Assembly: GCA_021014325.1 (NCBI GenBank)
Contig: CM037471.1
Coordinates: 19,984,818-20,048,817 of the forward strand
Source: Plazaster borealis
Lineage: Eukaryota > Echinodermata > Asteroidea > Forcipulatida > Labidiasteridae
Length of the DNA stretch: 64,000 nucleotides
Reading direction: 5' to 3'
Under the pieces are notes generated by a model. It did not search any database. It was not told the DNA's origin and was given only the letters and a program-made list of their open reading frames with translations. A program made the translations under genes and the position numbers. Shown in pieces: positions 1-12,525 of the stretch (the first letter of the stretch is position 1; every line of letters starts with the position of its first letter).

Positions 1-901
1 TTCAGCCGAAACTAGTCCCCTGATACCAAAAAAAAGGGCCAGGTTCTATTGTGCTGTACAAACTCTTTGATTGTGAGGGGGGCAAAATGCATTCTAGTAG
101 GAATTTCCGTTCTAAGTTTTGTTTTCTTGTGTGCGCTTCCATCTAAAAAATGTTGTGACTGTGGTACTTTTCTTCCTCAATACTGTGGTAGTTGTTAGTC
201 TACGTGTCGTAGTGGTACCGCTGTGGTTTAGATTGTAACACATGAAAAGAAGGTCTTAGCCCCGATCGGGATTACTCATTTCAACCAGTCTAGTACAAAC
301 ATCACCATTTCGGGACAAACCGTTCTCATTCATGTTTGAACAGCTTTTAAAAAATAGTCAAACTATAGAGAAAAACAAATTAAACCAATATTACAAAAAT
401 ATACTATTGTTTAGGATATATGCTGTTGTATTATTTTGTATTGTTTTTATTGTTTACTATCAAAAAGACAATATGTTCCATTACTCTACATGGACATGGA
501 CTCGTGTTCCTTTTTAAAAATGAACGGACCTGATGCAGAGATGTATAATGCATTAAAATAGACACACAATTTGTCGTCATCCATTTGGGAATTTCAGCTG
601 CCTTATCTTGACATTTTTGAGCTGGGTCTTTGTCAATTCATAAACCCGTTTAGGTAGACATCTAGAAATGAAGATCAATTCTGTTCAGCTTTTAACAATA
701 TGGATTTTGTTGGAGAAAAGCTCCATTTAGTCTGTCTTCCATGGATGAATGAACGGATTCAAAAATTCTTTTTGTTTCCTTATTGCACCCCCCCTTACTT
801 GAAATGCTTGAAGTTGTGAACTTAACCCCGGAAGGAACAAGCCAAGTTCCCCTAAAACATGGCACACCTCTTGTAGAGAAAAACAAATTTTACTGTGAAA
901 A
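1..901. other. Non-coding stretch, nothing identified
   Basis: This stretch is AT-rich unique sequence. Open frames are short and random-looking, with no splice-bounded coding segment and no repeat that I could match elsewhere in the window. It is probably intron or intergenic DNA upstream of the orphan exon at 4118. Confidence 0.5.
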
Positions 902-1276
902 TTTAAAGGGTCTGTATACGTTTGGTAATGACTCTGAAAATTAATGGCAATAAAAACTTACTTGGTAAGAAGTACAGCAGCTTTATAATGCGTTTTGAGA
1001 AACTTTTCACTTAGAAGTATTGTGGTTATTGAATTGATATTAATTTGAATCTGAGAAGTAATGTTTCTCAGAGTGTGTATTCCAATTGCAGATTATTCTT
1101 CCTGTGTGGACATAACTACTCCAGATTTTCGGCAATATCTCAAAAATGCTACCACCTTTTGAAAATGATATTTTCACTGGTTAGTTTTATGGTATAGACC
1201 TATACTATCTACAACTATGTAGGATTGAAACAAACAGTGGGTTCCAATTACCAAACGAAATACAATCCCTTTAAAG
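902..1276 (+). mobile_element. TTAA-flanked non-autonomous element, family A
   Basis: The element starts TTTAAAGGGTCTGTATACG and ends in a degraded inverted copy followed by CCCTTTAAAG. The inner part matches the copies at 8713, 9082 and 31735: an arm containing ACTTACTTGGTAAGAAGTAC, a central palindrome built on TCTGAGAAG, and a second arm with GGATTGAAACAAACAGTGGG. Length is about 375 bp with no coding capacity. The TTAA flanks suggest mobilisation by a piggyBac-like transposase; that is inference, since no transposase is present. Confidence 0.75.
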
Positions 1277-1392
1277 AGGCATCATTATCTATAGGGGACA
1301 CGGAGAGCAGTTCCTGACTCCATCAATCTTTAGAAATTATAATTATTCAGGTTTTAACTTGCATTTCAGAAAACTAATTTATTGACGAATCG

Positions 1393-1500
1393 GGGCCCAG
1401 TTTCCTGGCTCATGCTTACTGCGGAATTCTGCACTTACCGCCCATAGATCCACACGCTTTACAGGGCGCCTTAAACACAGAAATCTGTGGTAAGGAGTGC
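1393..1500. repeat. Partial GGGCCC-ended element
   Basis: A fragment beginning GGGGCCCAGTTTCCTGG, followed by GCTTACTGCGGAATTCTG, resembles the left part of the element at 1704-1968. It has no matching right end, so it is probably a truncated copy. Confidence 0.4.
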
Positions 1501-1522
1501 CACGAAATTGGGTTCTGTGCTC

Positions 1523-1702
1523 AATTTCATAGAACTGCTTAAGCACAAAAAGTAGCTTAGCACAACATAATTATGCTTTCCAGAATAAGGTTACCTGCTA
1601 AAATACCATGTCACAATATGTGACTTGTATGCTGCTTGTTTCTGCTTAGCAGAATATTGTTAAGCATCATTCTCTGCTTAAGCAGCTCTATGAAATTGGG
1701 CC
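1523..1702. mobile_element. Short foldback element ending in GGGCCCAATTTCAT
   Basis: The ends are inverted copies of each other: CTCAATTTCATAGAACTGC at the left and GCAGCTCTATGAAATTGGGC at the right. Inside are repeated TGCTTAAGCA and TGCTTAGCAG palindromes. A second copy lies at 59816-60007. It is a non-autonomous inverted-repeat element without coding sequence, of a kind I recall as common in echinoderm DNA. Confidence 0.65.
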
Positions 1703-1703
1703 C

Positions 1704-1968
1704 AGTACAGGGCCCAATTTCAAGGCTCTGCTTACCGTAAGCAAAGAATCGGCGCTTACAAAAGCAGGGAATTCAGTGCTTACATGAAGCAGATTTCACA
1801 GGTTAGCAGGGAATTTTTGCTTACACAAGTGCGTGTGGGTACTCCACATTACTAGGCATTCTTCGCTTACACAGCTAGCGCAGAAATTCGGCGCTTGCAC
1901 AGCGAAGCGGAGAATGGTGATTGCAAGCGCAGAGTTCGGCGGTAAGCAGGGCCATGACATTCGGCCCA
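1704..1968. mobile_element. GGGCCC-ended element with GCTTAC / GCGCAGAAATTCGG motifs
   Basis: This runs from GGGCCCAATTTCAAGGCTC to a diverged GGCCC end and abuts the previous element. Internal motifs (CTAGCGCAGAAATTCGG, GTTAGCAGGGAA) recur in the diverged copy at 21855-22053, so it is a dispersed family. No open frame in it has protein-like character. Confidence 0.55.
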
Positions 1969-3343
1969 GTATTTTCATGACTTTCACTTTCAGAAAAATG
2001 ATAATCTTTTTTCAAGATAGTCTTCTTGTCAACAATTCTTCAGGTTATTTTATCTCCGATTGTTGAAATGTGTATTTTTTTTTGTATTTCTAAGTGGTCG
2101 GAGGGTCAATGTGAATTCCATTCCAATGTTTAACATTAATATATGATGCTTTCAGTATAATGTCCATTTTAATTGTCAAATTTTATCAAAACTACTTCCT
2201 TTTGAGTCCTTGCAGTTGATTTCTTTACAGTATGTAATTAAATCCGCCCACACCATACAGGATCCTCCTCTCATGCACCAAAGCCAGTTTGAAATTAAAA
2301 GTCTGACAATATCATTTTTTCAATTTTGTTTTATTAAATTTTAATCATCGCATTTTTTGCTGAGTGATTCGTGATGTGTAGAAAATTGTTAATGTCACAC
2401 TTTTTTCCAAATAGTTTATTTGCCTGTTTGTTTGTTTAAAGATGTCCGGTTTTTGTTTCTTTTTTTTCCTTCATTAATTTCATTTCAACACTCTTAATTT
2501 TCCCCCCATGTACTACAATTGTATCCCCTCCCCCCTGCTAAAGCAGAGAATTACATAAGTAAGTCTGTAAAATTGTCTCCATTTTCCAGGTCGGATCAGG
2601 CTCGCACCTTTCTTCCTCTTTTCCTTGGCTCAATTCCCCCATCCTTTTACATCCAGAAGAAGAAGAAGAAAAAAAATGCTATAAAAAGCCTTTTTATTCG
2701 GGGGACAAAAAAAAATAAAAATCTGTGGTTAAATGGAAAAGCTTTTAAGAATCTCAAAGACCTGGAACGGGGAAGGTGCTCCGGCTTTGCACTCAATATT
2801 CCGGGTATTGTTGTCTCTCCCATCATCCCAGGCCCCAAACCCCTCTCAACTATCACTCAAGCCTGTATCATTGTGTATACCTGCGTTGATACACTCAGAT
2901 ATGTTAATGTAATCGTACTAACTTAATTCCCCTCCCAACCCCTTAAAACCATGGTAACACGGTCTTACAGATGAACTGATTGTGAAACCTGCAAAGACCG
3001 TGGAGAACTTCATGAAAATGACTTGCCAATTTCTGGTCGTTTGGGGGAAAAAATATGTAATAGAATTGGGCAAGGGGACTCGGATTTGATCACTCTATAT
3101 CTCTGATTTATTTGAGTTGCTCTATACACAAGTTCTCCATAAATTATCCATCTATGACTTCAGTATTCACTTAGCTATTATTTCCCCCAAAAAAACATAT
3201 ATTTGTAGAGTTTTTATCAGAAGAAATATGTTCCTTAGAATAAGATGGTTATTTTATAAGATTATGTGAATGTTATGATTAGCTTTTTCTTCATCGCTAA
3301 ACCAAGAAGATTAAGAGAAAACATGATATTCTTCCTACAGAAG
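1969..3343. other. Non-coding stretch, no assignable feature
   Basis: The stretch is AT-rich with poly-T, poly-C and GAA tracts. One 135-codon frame (2519-2926) is interrupted by a run of lysines encoded by a purine tract and is not convincing. A short open frame after the AG at 2970 reads protein-like for about 38 codons, but no donor in a matching phase was found. Confidence 0.4.
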
Positions 3344-3530
3344 TCTGATTTCTGATTTGTTAGGCCTCGGAAAAATCAGCAAAATTGTTATTAAAAAGCC
3401 GGAAAAGTCTATAAAAGCCTATACCTGCCAGACATGTATGTATGTATGTATGTATGTCTGCCTTTGTACACAATACAATTTTCCTACCTTTTTCCAAGGG
3501 CAAAATATCCTGCCCGATTAAGAGACAGTC
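3344..3530 (-). repeat. Dispersed repeat with conserved GIGFYRLFRLF peptide frame
   Basis: About 60 bp of the core (from CGGAAAAATCAGCAAAATTG to AAAGCCTATACC) matches 47003-47168 with only three substitutions, and the match continues more weakly through CCTACCTTTTTCCAAGGG. Read on the minus strand, both copies encode GIGFYRLFRLF-x-NNFADFSE. Two of the three core changes are synonymous and one is Asn to Asp. It may descend from a coding sequence of a larger element; no family was recognised. A (TGTA)n microsatellite at 3435-3457 interrupts it. Confidence 0.5.
3435..3457. repeat. (ATGT)n microsatellite
   Basis: About five and a half perfect TGTA units inside the dispersed repeat at 3344. Confidence 0.9.
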
Positions 3531-4117
3531 ATAAATATGGATCAAATGTTGAAATGCGTAATTTTAGTCTTCATTCACGTTAAGAATTGGGAGACCTGCA
3601 CTTTTTTTCATTTCCATCCATTCCAAATCATATATTAACCAAATTGAGGTCTGGAGGAAATTGAAGTCTGGTGCCTCTTAGATTTATCAATTGACATTCA
3701 GAATCGTGCTTGTGCACTGGGAATCTTCCAGCATTGGATAGTTCAGTTACAAATGGTAATCGCCCACACAACACCCCCCCCCCCTTCCTGAAACAGTCTC
3801 CTGACAGCTGAAGCCGAGCCACCAAGGTGCACATAAACCCCAATTTGTCATTTCATCTGCGTTTTCTCGCCCCTGACATGGAGAGTGTAATAGAACATGT
3901 AATAATCGGATGCAGCACCTTTTAAGAAATAAAACATACTCGGCAGTTAGCCTACGAGATAATATTGCCAATGTATTTGGCTGCAGGCAAAGGCAAGGGG
4001 GGGGGCACCGTTGGGACAGAAAGTGCTATTACCGAACGTCATCCTTCCCCCTTTCCATGCAATCTTTCGGTTTACTGTTTCATCTTAACTATTTAATCCC
4101 CCACTCCCCTGCGATAG

Positions 4118-4228
4118 GGTACAACCCTGTGGGGGACATCTGTGAGTTTGTGAAGCACAGGACGAGGAACGGCAGAGTGGGCAGGTTCTATCGATTTGTA
4201 GATTTGGATGTTGAGAGCATGGTCATGG
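4118..4228 (+). CDS. Orphan internal coding exon, product not recognised
   Basis: The 111-bp segment is preceded by a pyrimidine-rich acceptor (CCCCCACTCCCCTGCGATAG) and followed by the donor GTAGGT. It is open in only one frame; the other two hit stops early. It reads YNPVGDICEFVKHRTRNGRV, then GRFYRFVDLDVESMVMG. Codons are richer in G and C than the surroundings, as expected of selected coding DNA. Both boundaries are phase 1 and the length is a multiple of three, so the exon could be skipped without shifting frame. The peptide is charged, with no clear membrane or signal segment. I recognise no domain. It may belong to a gene upstream of the window, or be an upstream exon of the gene starting at 12982, whose exons share the same phase. 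Confidence 0.5.
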
Positions 4229-5951
4229 GTAGGTGTGGGGGGGAGGGGGGATAGACTCAGAAATTGGCCATAACTGTTTGTAAGGATTCAAACTGTAGGT
4301 AAAGTTGGGGGAATCATTAATTATTAGGTGTTCGGGCAATCCGCCCGGAACACCTCTTGTTTATCTAGTTATTGGGAAAAGTGTTAATGAACTTACATAC
4401 ATATCTTTGTGAAAATATCATCACAATGATTTTTGTTTTAAAATATGTTTTGGTTCAAGACTTCAAGTGTGTCTGTATTACAGTATGTGTTTAACACAAA
4501 TACAAGTCTGTTTTCCAATTTCATAGAGAAGTATAAACAATGCAAGATGATTGAGAAAGTTTACCAAATCAACTAACTTGTCAAATGTAACCTTTATAAC
4601 TTGCAGCGTTTGGATCATAACAAATATCATTTACAAATAACCTGCCCTTTTTTTAGCTTGTTGCTCAACATTTAAAAAGTAAGGATACCCCACAGAAAGA
4701 AAAAAGGTTCACATACAAAACAAAAGCCAAATTGTGGGTGTTGTTGTGAAGCAGTCTGACATTAAAATTTTAAAATGTGATATTCACGGAGGCTTTTTTG
4801 ATCAAAAGATTTTTTTTTTTTTTTTTTTTTTTGCACTTGTCACGATTTCTCCGAAGGAAATAATAGTCCAATATACAATGTCAAATAGATTATCCAATGA
4901 GGGTTGGGTTGTGGTTAGCTTCCATTTTGAGCAGTTGACCTTACCGCAACCCAAAAGGGATTTTTCAAGCCTTTATAATGGGCCAGGTCAGACCCTATGT
5001 GTCTGAAGCACAACTCCACCAACAACTCATGGATTCTTTTGTTTGTTTTGGGTCAGAGATCTTTTGTATTTTTTGTCAACAAGGAAATACTCATAAATAG
5101 TTTTAAATTAAAAAAGTTTATGTATGTATAGCAGTTTGGATTGCGATGTAAATTTATGAATAAACTGTAAATCAACCGTGTATAATTGGCCTTTATTCCA
5201 ATTCTAGCACTTTATAGTAAATGAAAATAAATAGAAAATATTCATAAATAGTTTAAATTGAAAAGATTATAGTAGTTTTGATGGCGATGTAAATTGATGT
5301 GCAATTGGCCTTTATTCCAAACCATCTTTTTACATGCACATGTACATAAAAATAGATGAAAACATTTTTCAACAGAAATTTACATTTCTTGGTTTGGGTT
5401 GGAAATTTTTTATTTTTAGAGCTTCTAAAATGAGTTTGTATGCATTTTTTGCCATTTTATTAGAGCTGTTAAAATTTGCTTAAAATTAAACATTTGTTTT
5501 GTTGACAAAACTGTTGCTCCAATTTATTTTTATCTTAGTTTTAGATAAAAACACTAAATTAATGTTGATTGGATTGGCTTTCATCAGCTTCAAACCATGT
5601 TAAGTTGTTTACTGAAATCCAGCTGGGTTTTTTTTATTTATGAAATAAAAATTGTTTACCTAATATTTTTATTTCGTACTTAAACTAGAATCACCATTGA
5701 ATTTGTGACTTATTCATGAAAGATATGAAAGGGTTTTTCTTATTGACTGGAGTCCCTGACAAGACCTATGCATGACCCAACAACACACATTGTCAACCAC
5801 CAGACAAAAATCCCCTCAGTGCACAATAAAGGGAATCATGAATCACCCCTCACCTAAATAATGGAAGAACCTTGGCAAAAGTGCACTTGAACCATTCGTT
5901 CAATCAATCAATCCTTGAAGCATAGCCCTTCTTTCTTTTCTTTTCCCTTCC

Positions 5952-5983
<32 letters not shown>

Positions 5984-8712
5984 GAATTTAGGCTTAGGCC
6001 ATTAAAAATTATTATTCGGTTACTCATTTTGATGTCGGGCTGAAATTACAAATATGACACAATTTTTGTCGGGATGGAGTGTTACCTTGTCAATGATGAA
6101 TTCAGGGAGATGCAGATGGTAATGTGACTGTAAAAACCGAGAGTCAGAAAGATGAAATATCAGTCACGGGTTTTCTGGCGGATCATCGTTATTTCCCCCA
6201 AGTTTGTCTCAGGAACCATAAAGTAGTGGGGGGTTTTCTTTTCTTTCAAAGATGAGATGAAATTTACGTGAAATTATCAGATCACCTAAATAGAATGTCT
6301 TGAGAGAATTTAGGGTAAAAATGTAAGACTCATTTTGTCTGTGTGTACGTTCCTGTCAAAAACCACATTGGCGTTGTTTTTTTAAAACATGATTCTTGGT
6401 GTCAGTTTGTTGTCGTAAAATGCAACTCTTCAGGTGATTGTCAACTTTCTCTGGTTTTGATTTCAACCGATGCAGCCCGTCCCCTGTTGCATGGATTCGT
6501 GCGCAAAAAAACATCCAAGACATTAGGGTACACTTTCTGTATTACATGGAAAATATAAATATGAAAAATAAAACTACAACACCGTAAAAGACACTTAAAT
6601 AAACAGAAACTAATAATTATGTGAAAGGTTATAATATTGGGGGGGGGGGGTTTTCTCAGTAGAGACAATGGATTATGAAAGAGATGAAATAGAATGCATT
6701 CAAACAGTAGGCCTATTCGTAATTTCTCTGAGGCAATGTGAAAGTGATGAGCAGCCAATTTTTACAGAGCTGTGAAGCGGACAATTTTTGCCTGAAAGAT
6801 GGAGTTGTTTAGGGCACGTTTGCAGGAACTACTGTAGCATCCAGTAAATGGTATCAACAAAATATTTTGTGTGGTAACCGAATTCCGATGAGCAGATTCT
6901 GTTCTGAGCAATTGTTTTTACTTGATTCTGTTCAAGTTGACCTTGTTGGATAATTGGATTTTGGTATAATAAATATTGTCAAAATGTTAATGTGATATGA
7001 GAACATGAGCTGAAGCTAACGATCAGCACAGTTAGCGATGCAGTTACCACCGGTCCCCCCTCCCTCCTCAACAGTTGTACACCATATGTTTCGTTCAGTA
7101 TGGTATGTAGAGCTTAACCTACATTGCATAGTTGTGAAATTGCATGGTACCCCGCCGTGAGGCAGTCTGCGGGAATACTCCAGTGGCCCGACAACCCGGA
7201 TATCCCTAGCGTGTAAATGGGACGTGCACCGGGGACGCAGGAATAATGCCCCATATAAACTGTAGCCATCATTATAAAACAACAAGCATTCTTCAGTGAG
7301 TTGGCTGTGGCACAGCGTGTGGCCGTGGCATAATCTGCACGTACAGTCAGTTAAAGAGTCCTACAACACTCTGTAATGACCAACAATATTTGTTTTGTCC
7401 ATGTTTATCGCTGGGATCTTACTTACAGTAGAGGAACTGTACCAAACATCCTATGAATAAAATTCCGCTTGACTTTTTGTTACTTGTTTGTAAAACAGTG
7501 AATGGAAATTGGCCAAATAGCTATTTTATCCGTCTGAAGAAGTTAAAACAATTCTCTTTTGTACGTTGTCATGAGGTGCTTCCTGTAGATGTGTCCATGA
7601 TCCTAAAAAAAAACCTACGGATAATTGTACAAATACAGCGTAGTTCACAAAAGGCGTGGCCTTCCATGACAGGACAAACAATTTCAGGTGGAATAGTTCA
7701 CCTTAAATAATTCCCCCAATTATCTCTTCCAAGTTTAAATCCAAAGTTTCTCTTTTGTCCTGCTTCCAAGTTTGTTTGTTTTTTTCTTCAGAAGAGGCAC
7801 TAACCTCAGAGTGAAGGGTGGACCCCACCTTTCCTCCACATGTGCTTCCACTGCATTTTGCATCCACTCTGGTGTCCTCGTAAATGCCTTTGAGTTTGTA
7901 GGGTCTATACATTTCATGTGAAGAAACTATTTCTTCGTTAATAGGCCATTAACTCTGTAGAGACCATAGCGGCCATAAACGGCTCGTACCAAAATGCCTA
8001 TAACGGCCGAAAAACGGCTGCAAGATCTGACCTACTTCCACTCAAACAAAAAGACAGACCAAAGGTCACGTCCTGAATTGACATTTTCCAATGTTTCCCA
8101 TGTTAACATCTATGTTTCTAAAACAAAACCGAATGTCTGTTTCATGTTATTTTTTTCAGATACTTTTACAAGAAAATATTGTGTTCAAAACTGTACAATA
8201 TTAGCCATGTCTGGTCGTGTGATGATGATTATATAGATATGAATGGTCTGTAAAGGGTTACTATTGCATGTATCTACGTAGATATCGCGTGCAATTCCAG
8301 GAAATATGTTATCATTGTGAACGACGGCAATCTACACTTGTGTATGCTTAATACCTGATGGATGAGCTATCCCATTGCATCTCCATATGTCATTGTCTGG
8401 AAAGAATGGATATCATGACTTAGTAATGAATTACCAGTATTGAATGTTGAATGTTGGGTCTTTTGGTAGAGTCGTTAAGCAAAAACTTCTGTGCCATGGT
8501 GAAAAGCTGAGCATTCTTTTTCTAAGCCGGGCTTCGGGTTGATGATCGTGCGAGACATCACAGATGTTTTGAAGAATTGGTATGGCCAAAAAAAAACAGA
8601 ACATCAATCCAAGTCCTCCAATTACCAAGAAGCATTCCATTCTTAATTAGAGGAAATCATTGAGCATTTTCATCACATCGGTCAGTCACTTTTTTTGAGA
8701 GAAAGAGAGAAC
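4229..8712. other. Non-coding stretch with poly-T tracts and a small duplication
   Basis: This is mostly unique AT-rich sequence. Poly-T runs lie at about 4810-4831 and 5955-5983, and an imperfect tandem duplication at 5091-5320. A GC- and CpG-richer patch at about 7130-7260 has open frames on both strands but no convincing splice sites. No exon can be defended here. Confidence 0.4.
5091..5320. repeat. Imperfect direct duplication, about 150-bp spacing
   Basis: The words CATAAATAGTTT, GATTGCGATGTAAAT / GATGGCGATGTAAAT and AATTGGCCTTTATTCCAA occur in the same order in two neighbouring units. The second unit is shortened by an internal deletion. Confidence 0.6.
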
Positions 8713-9088
8713 TTTTAAAGGGTCTGTACAGGTTTGGTAATTGGAGCCTATTGTTTGTTTCAAACCTATATAGCTGTAGATATATACCATAAAACTAACC
8801 TATGAAAATTTCATTTCAAAAAGTGGTAGCGTTTTTGAGATATTGCCAAAAATCTGGAGCAGTTATGTCCATGCAGGAAGAATAATCTGCATTGGAATAC
8901 ACACTCTGAAAGATTCAAATGTTTTTGGGGATTAAAAGTGATATATTTTTCCATAACCGCAGTACTTCGAAGTGAAAAGTTTCTTAAAATGCATTATACT
9001 ATCCAAAGCTTCTGTACTTCTTACCAAGTGAGTTTTTATTGTCATTAATTATCAGAGTCATTACCAAACGTGTGCGATGCCTTTAAAG
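8713..9088 (-). mobile_element. TTAA-flanked element, family A, reverse orientation
   Basis: This copy starts TTTTAAAGGGTCTGTACAGG and ends in CTTTAAAGGG. Relative to the 902 copy it is inverted: the GGAGCC...TGTTTGTTTCAAACC arm comes first and the ACTTGGTAAGAAG arm (as CTTCTTACCAAGT) comes last. Its right terminus is shared with the left terminus of the next copy. Confidence 0.75.
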
Positions 9089-9433
9089 GGTCTGTATACG
9101 TTTTGTAATGACTCTGAAAATTAATGGCAACAAAAACTTACTTGGTTAGAAACTTTTCACTTCGAAGTACTGCGGTTATGAAAAAAGATATCACTTTTTA
9201 TCCCACAAAATTTGAATCTGAGCTGTAACGCTTCTCAGATTGTGTATTCCAATTGCAGATTATTCTTCCTGCGTGGATATAAGTGCTCCAGATTTTTGGC
9301 AATATCTCAAAAACGCTGCCACCTTTTGAAATGAAATTTTCACAGGTTAATTTTATGGTATATATATCTACAGCTATATAGGATTGAAACAAACAGTGGG
9401 TTCTAATTACCAAACGTGTACAGACCCTTTAAG
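9082..9433 (+). mobile_element. TTAA-flanked element, family A
   Basis: The element runs from CTTTAAAGGGTCTGTATACG to GTGTACAGACCCTTTAAG, so the termini are near-perfect inverted repeats inside TTAA. The centre is the palindrome TAACGCTTCTCAGAT and flanking arms. With 8713-9088 it forms a head-to-head pair sharing one TTTAAAGGG junction, consistent with insertion of one copy into or next to the TTAA site of the other. Confidence 0.8.
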
Positions 9434-12400
9434 AATTGTTTTCCTCCCGATAAAACTTTGTTAGTTCGGCAAACCCAGTGACTATTCTCGCTCCATTGAG
9501 AGGTAGGGTGTCTCTCCGGTCTGGTGCCTGTTAAATGTAATAACAATACAATGTGAGCTTTGGAATTCTTATTGATGGTTTAGTTTCTTTACAATACATA
9601 ACATGCATGATTGGATGCGGATCCAGGGATGTTTCTTAAAGAAACAAACAAAAAACCTGAGCAAGTAACTGTGTATTCCCGATGATTGTAGGTATGACCA
9701 CAGCTCTATGGTATGACACAAGTGTGCAATAGAAATTTAGGCCTGTTGTAAGGTTAAGGCTGTTATTATGTGAAGATGCAAGTTTAAAGTTGACAAGAGG
9801 AAGAAGATAGTTCAGGGAAAGATAATGGGGGAAAAAATCACCGAAAGCAGGGAGGGGCCAGCCCCCTGGATCCGTGCCTAATGCTGCATGCACCTTGTTC
9901 ATAAAATCAATCAAACTGTAGGCCTTCCTTTAGTGAAATCCAGTCCAATCTGAACTTGTGTTCGCATATTCATTCGTTCACCATTCGCTTGAAGTTTGAA
10001 AGAATCGTCACCCCATATCATATGTAAAGTGATCTTCTTGTAAGTTGTAGGCCATGATTCAATATTCTGATTCAACCCATAGAACGCAATAATTTGTCTG
10101 TATTACTTGAAGATTTCTTCCTTGCAGGTTGGATGTTTGACCAGAAATATTCTCTGTAGTTTTCTAGACTTCCTTTCCCCTGCTACGTCAGGTCATTAGA
10201 AAGTCTTTCACCTCTTTCCTTGTAATAAGGTTAGGCCTACTCTTGTCAGAAGTAGCATTACAAAGGCATGGAAGTTGAGTATTTGGTACGAAAGAAAATG
10301 TTTGGAATTTTTGTAAATGAATTCTTAAAATATTTTTCAGTTGTCTGCATGCATTGCAGCAAGAGTAGATTTCCAATTTCTGCATTTCTTCGGTTAAAAC
10401 ATACTCGAATACCCAGGGCACTAACACGTAACAATGGACTTCCACTCTTCATTATGAGGTCACCACACCGTCACAAACATATATAAAAAATTAAATTTAA
10501 AGCATCAAATCTCTCCATCGATTTATGATCTTAAAACAACTTTTTTTCTCTCTGGCGTAAGGCCTTGGGCGACATTTTCACATCCCAGTTAAAAGAAGGG
10601 ATTAAAAAAAGAGGGCACGAGGAGTACCTTCCTACCATGTGTGTTCTGACTCAGCCCTCAGCCTTACCACTACTACTAGTGTATATTTATATGCAAATGA
10701 GTTGTCGTGGCCCTTGGCCACGATTGGTTGCAGCCGGTTGCAGCTGACCTGATCGCGACCCCTAGAGTCGGGCTCCCGAAGCTAGCCGTGTGTGGTATTC
10801 ATGCTGTATGGAATCTCTGTGTGTGTGTATACAGCATAGAGAAGAGAGAGTGAGTGTGTGTGTACTATGGTTGAATGTGCATAAGCTATGGGTACTTTAT
10901 TTTGACATAATACTACAGTGCGTGGTATCCGACCAGCAGATTTGGCTATGTGAGGTTACAGTGGTGTAGAAAGTACTAAACCCCCATGGTGATGTGTGAG
11001 GGGTTGTCGGAGTGTAGCATTAACCATCAAAGGACGGCCATCTGATCTACTTAATGTAGCTGCTGAAAAGGCAGAGAGAGGCTCATCATCTAAACCGCCT
11101 GACACACGCAGTCACAGACCCTGGGTTTATTCTCTGGATGCCGTACTTCATCCACAGTACATCTTGAGTACTCTTCAAATCTTTGCACTGAGTCCGACAA
11201 CTCTCTCTCTCTATACAGGCCTCGTATTCAACTTCTTGTTTTGCACGCAGAGTAAACCAGCAATAAGAAGCCGCTGAAAAGTGTGCGGAGAGTATATTCA
11301 CATCCAGTGTATCGGGATTGAACCGGGATGATCAGAGCCTTCCCGGATTTCTCTGCTGAGACTGTTTTTTACTCCCGACAAACGTGACATTTTGTTCAAG
11401 CAAGTAGCAGTGTGAAGCAAAGACTCTAACCTTGACCCTATGACACACCTTATTGGATGGATCCAGAGAGCGTCTAGCTAGCTCAAGCGTATGTTTTTAT
11501 ACACTGCAGATGAGACACCTTTGATCATTCGTCAAACAGCTTGTCAGCCAAGTCAGCTCGGTCAGCGATCTTTTCCCCTTTGCAGTAAACCCCCCAATGA
11601 CTAACTAGTAATTCTTCAATTCAGATCAGATCAGATCATTGTTATACTAAGTTTACACATCTGAATGGTGTATAGTACCCCGTGTCCTTACGTGTGGAGT
11701 TGTAACCATTCATCAGCAAGAAATTCAACACTAGGTTCACTGACCATATTCCGGTAAACATCAACCGTATCTGCTGACTCTTCCTCTCGAAGAACATCAT
11801 TCAGGTAACATCTGTAATTTTGAGCAATACTGCATTTCTGTAATGGTGACACCGTTCTGTGGGCCGCCTGGTTAAAGTTGCACACGAGCGTGTACTAATA
11901 CTACAGTGTAAAGTAGCACTGCATGTTCCCAGTGAAATCTAGACTGTTGGATGCTGAGGGATGCTGCATTGACACGACCAAATACAGCTAAGGTAAGCTT
12001 CAAAACACTCGAAATATCTTCAAACCATCGTCGTTTCTCAAAGTTGATGCTCTCCTTCACTACATCAAGGCCACAGAGTCACAAGCTTAAAGAAAAAGTG
12101 AAGAAATATCAGACGAATAGAGCTCATGCCACAGATTTCGTGACGGTGGCTATGTTTGGGGCCTGAACCAGATATCTAGCCTGAGAGCACGGACTAATTA
12201 TCTCTGGAGGTGGGCTCTTCTATAACGATTACCTAGATTACCCTAAAGCAAAAGACACGTTACAAAGCACCTGAACACTGTCCAGTGGGCCTCTGCGGCA
12301 GGCCACATGCTGTGGCCATTTTGTTTTGCTGGACATTGCTGGAGATAGGTTGCAAGACAGGGACAGCGCGCTGGAGAGAAAGGCGAAGGGAAAAGGATTG

Positions 12401-12525
12401 GACGACGTTGAATCTCACCTTGAATTTGCGTCATCTGTTTGCAGCCCCGCTGTGGCATGCTTAGCGTGGTACCAGGCTAGGATGAACAGCACTGAGAGAT
12501 CAACAAGACGTTGTTCACCAGTGAC
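9434..12525. other. Region upstream of the first exon, no firm feature
   Basis: No repeats matched elsewhere. From about 10.7 kb the sequence is less AT-rich, with more CpG and many short frames on both strands, which fits a 5' flanking region. TG/GA-rich microsatellite-like patches lie near 10.82-10.86 kb. No exon can be defended. Confidence 0.35.

Noticed and set aside
2519..2926. 135-codon plus-strand frame
   Set aside because: Its middle is a lysine run from a GAA/A tract. It shows no family resemblance, and composition equals the surroundings.
6105..6254. Fifty-codon open frame reading GDADGNVTVKTESQKDEISV
   Set aside because: Looks protein-like, but the acceptor before it has almost no pyrimidine tract and no donor in a useful phase was found.
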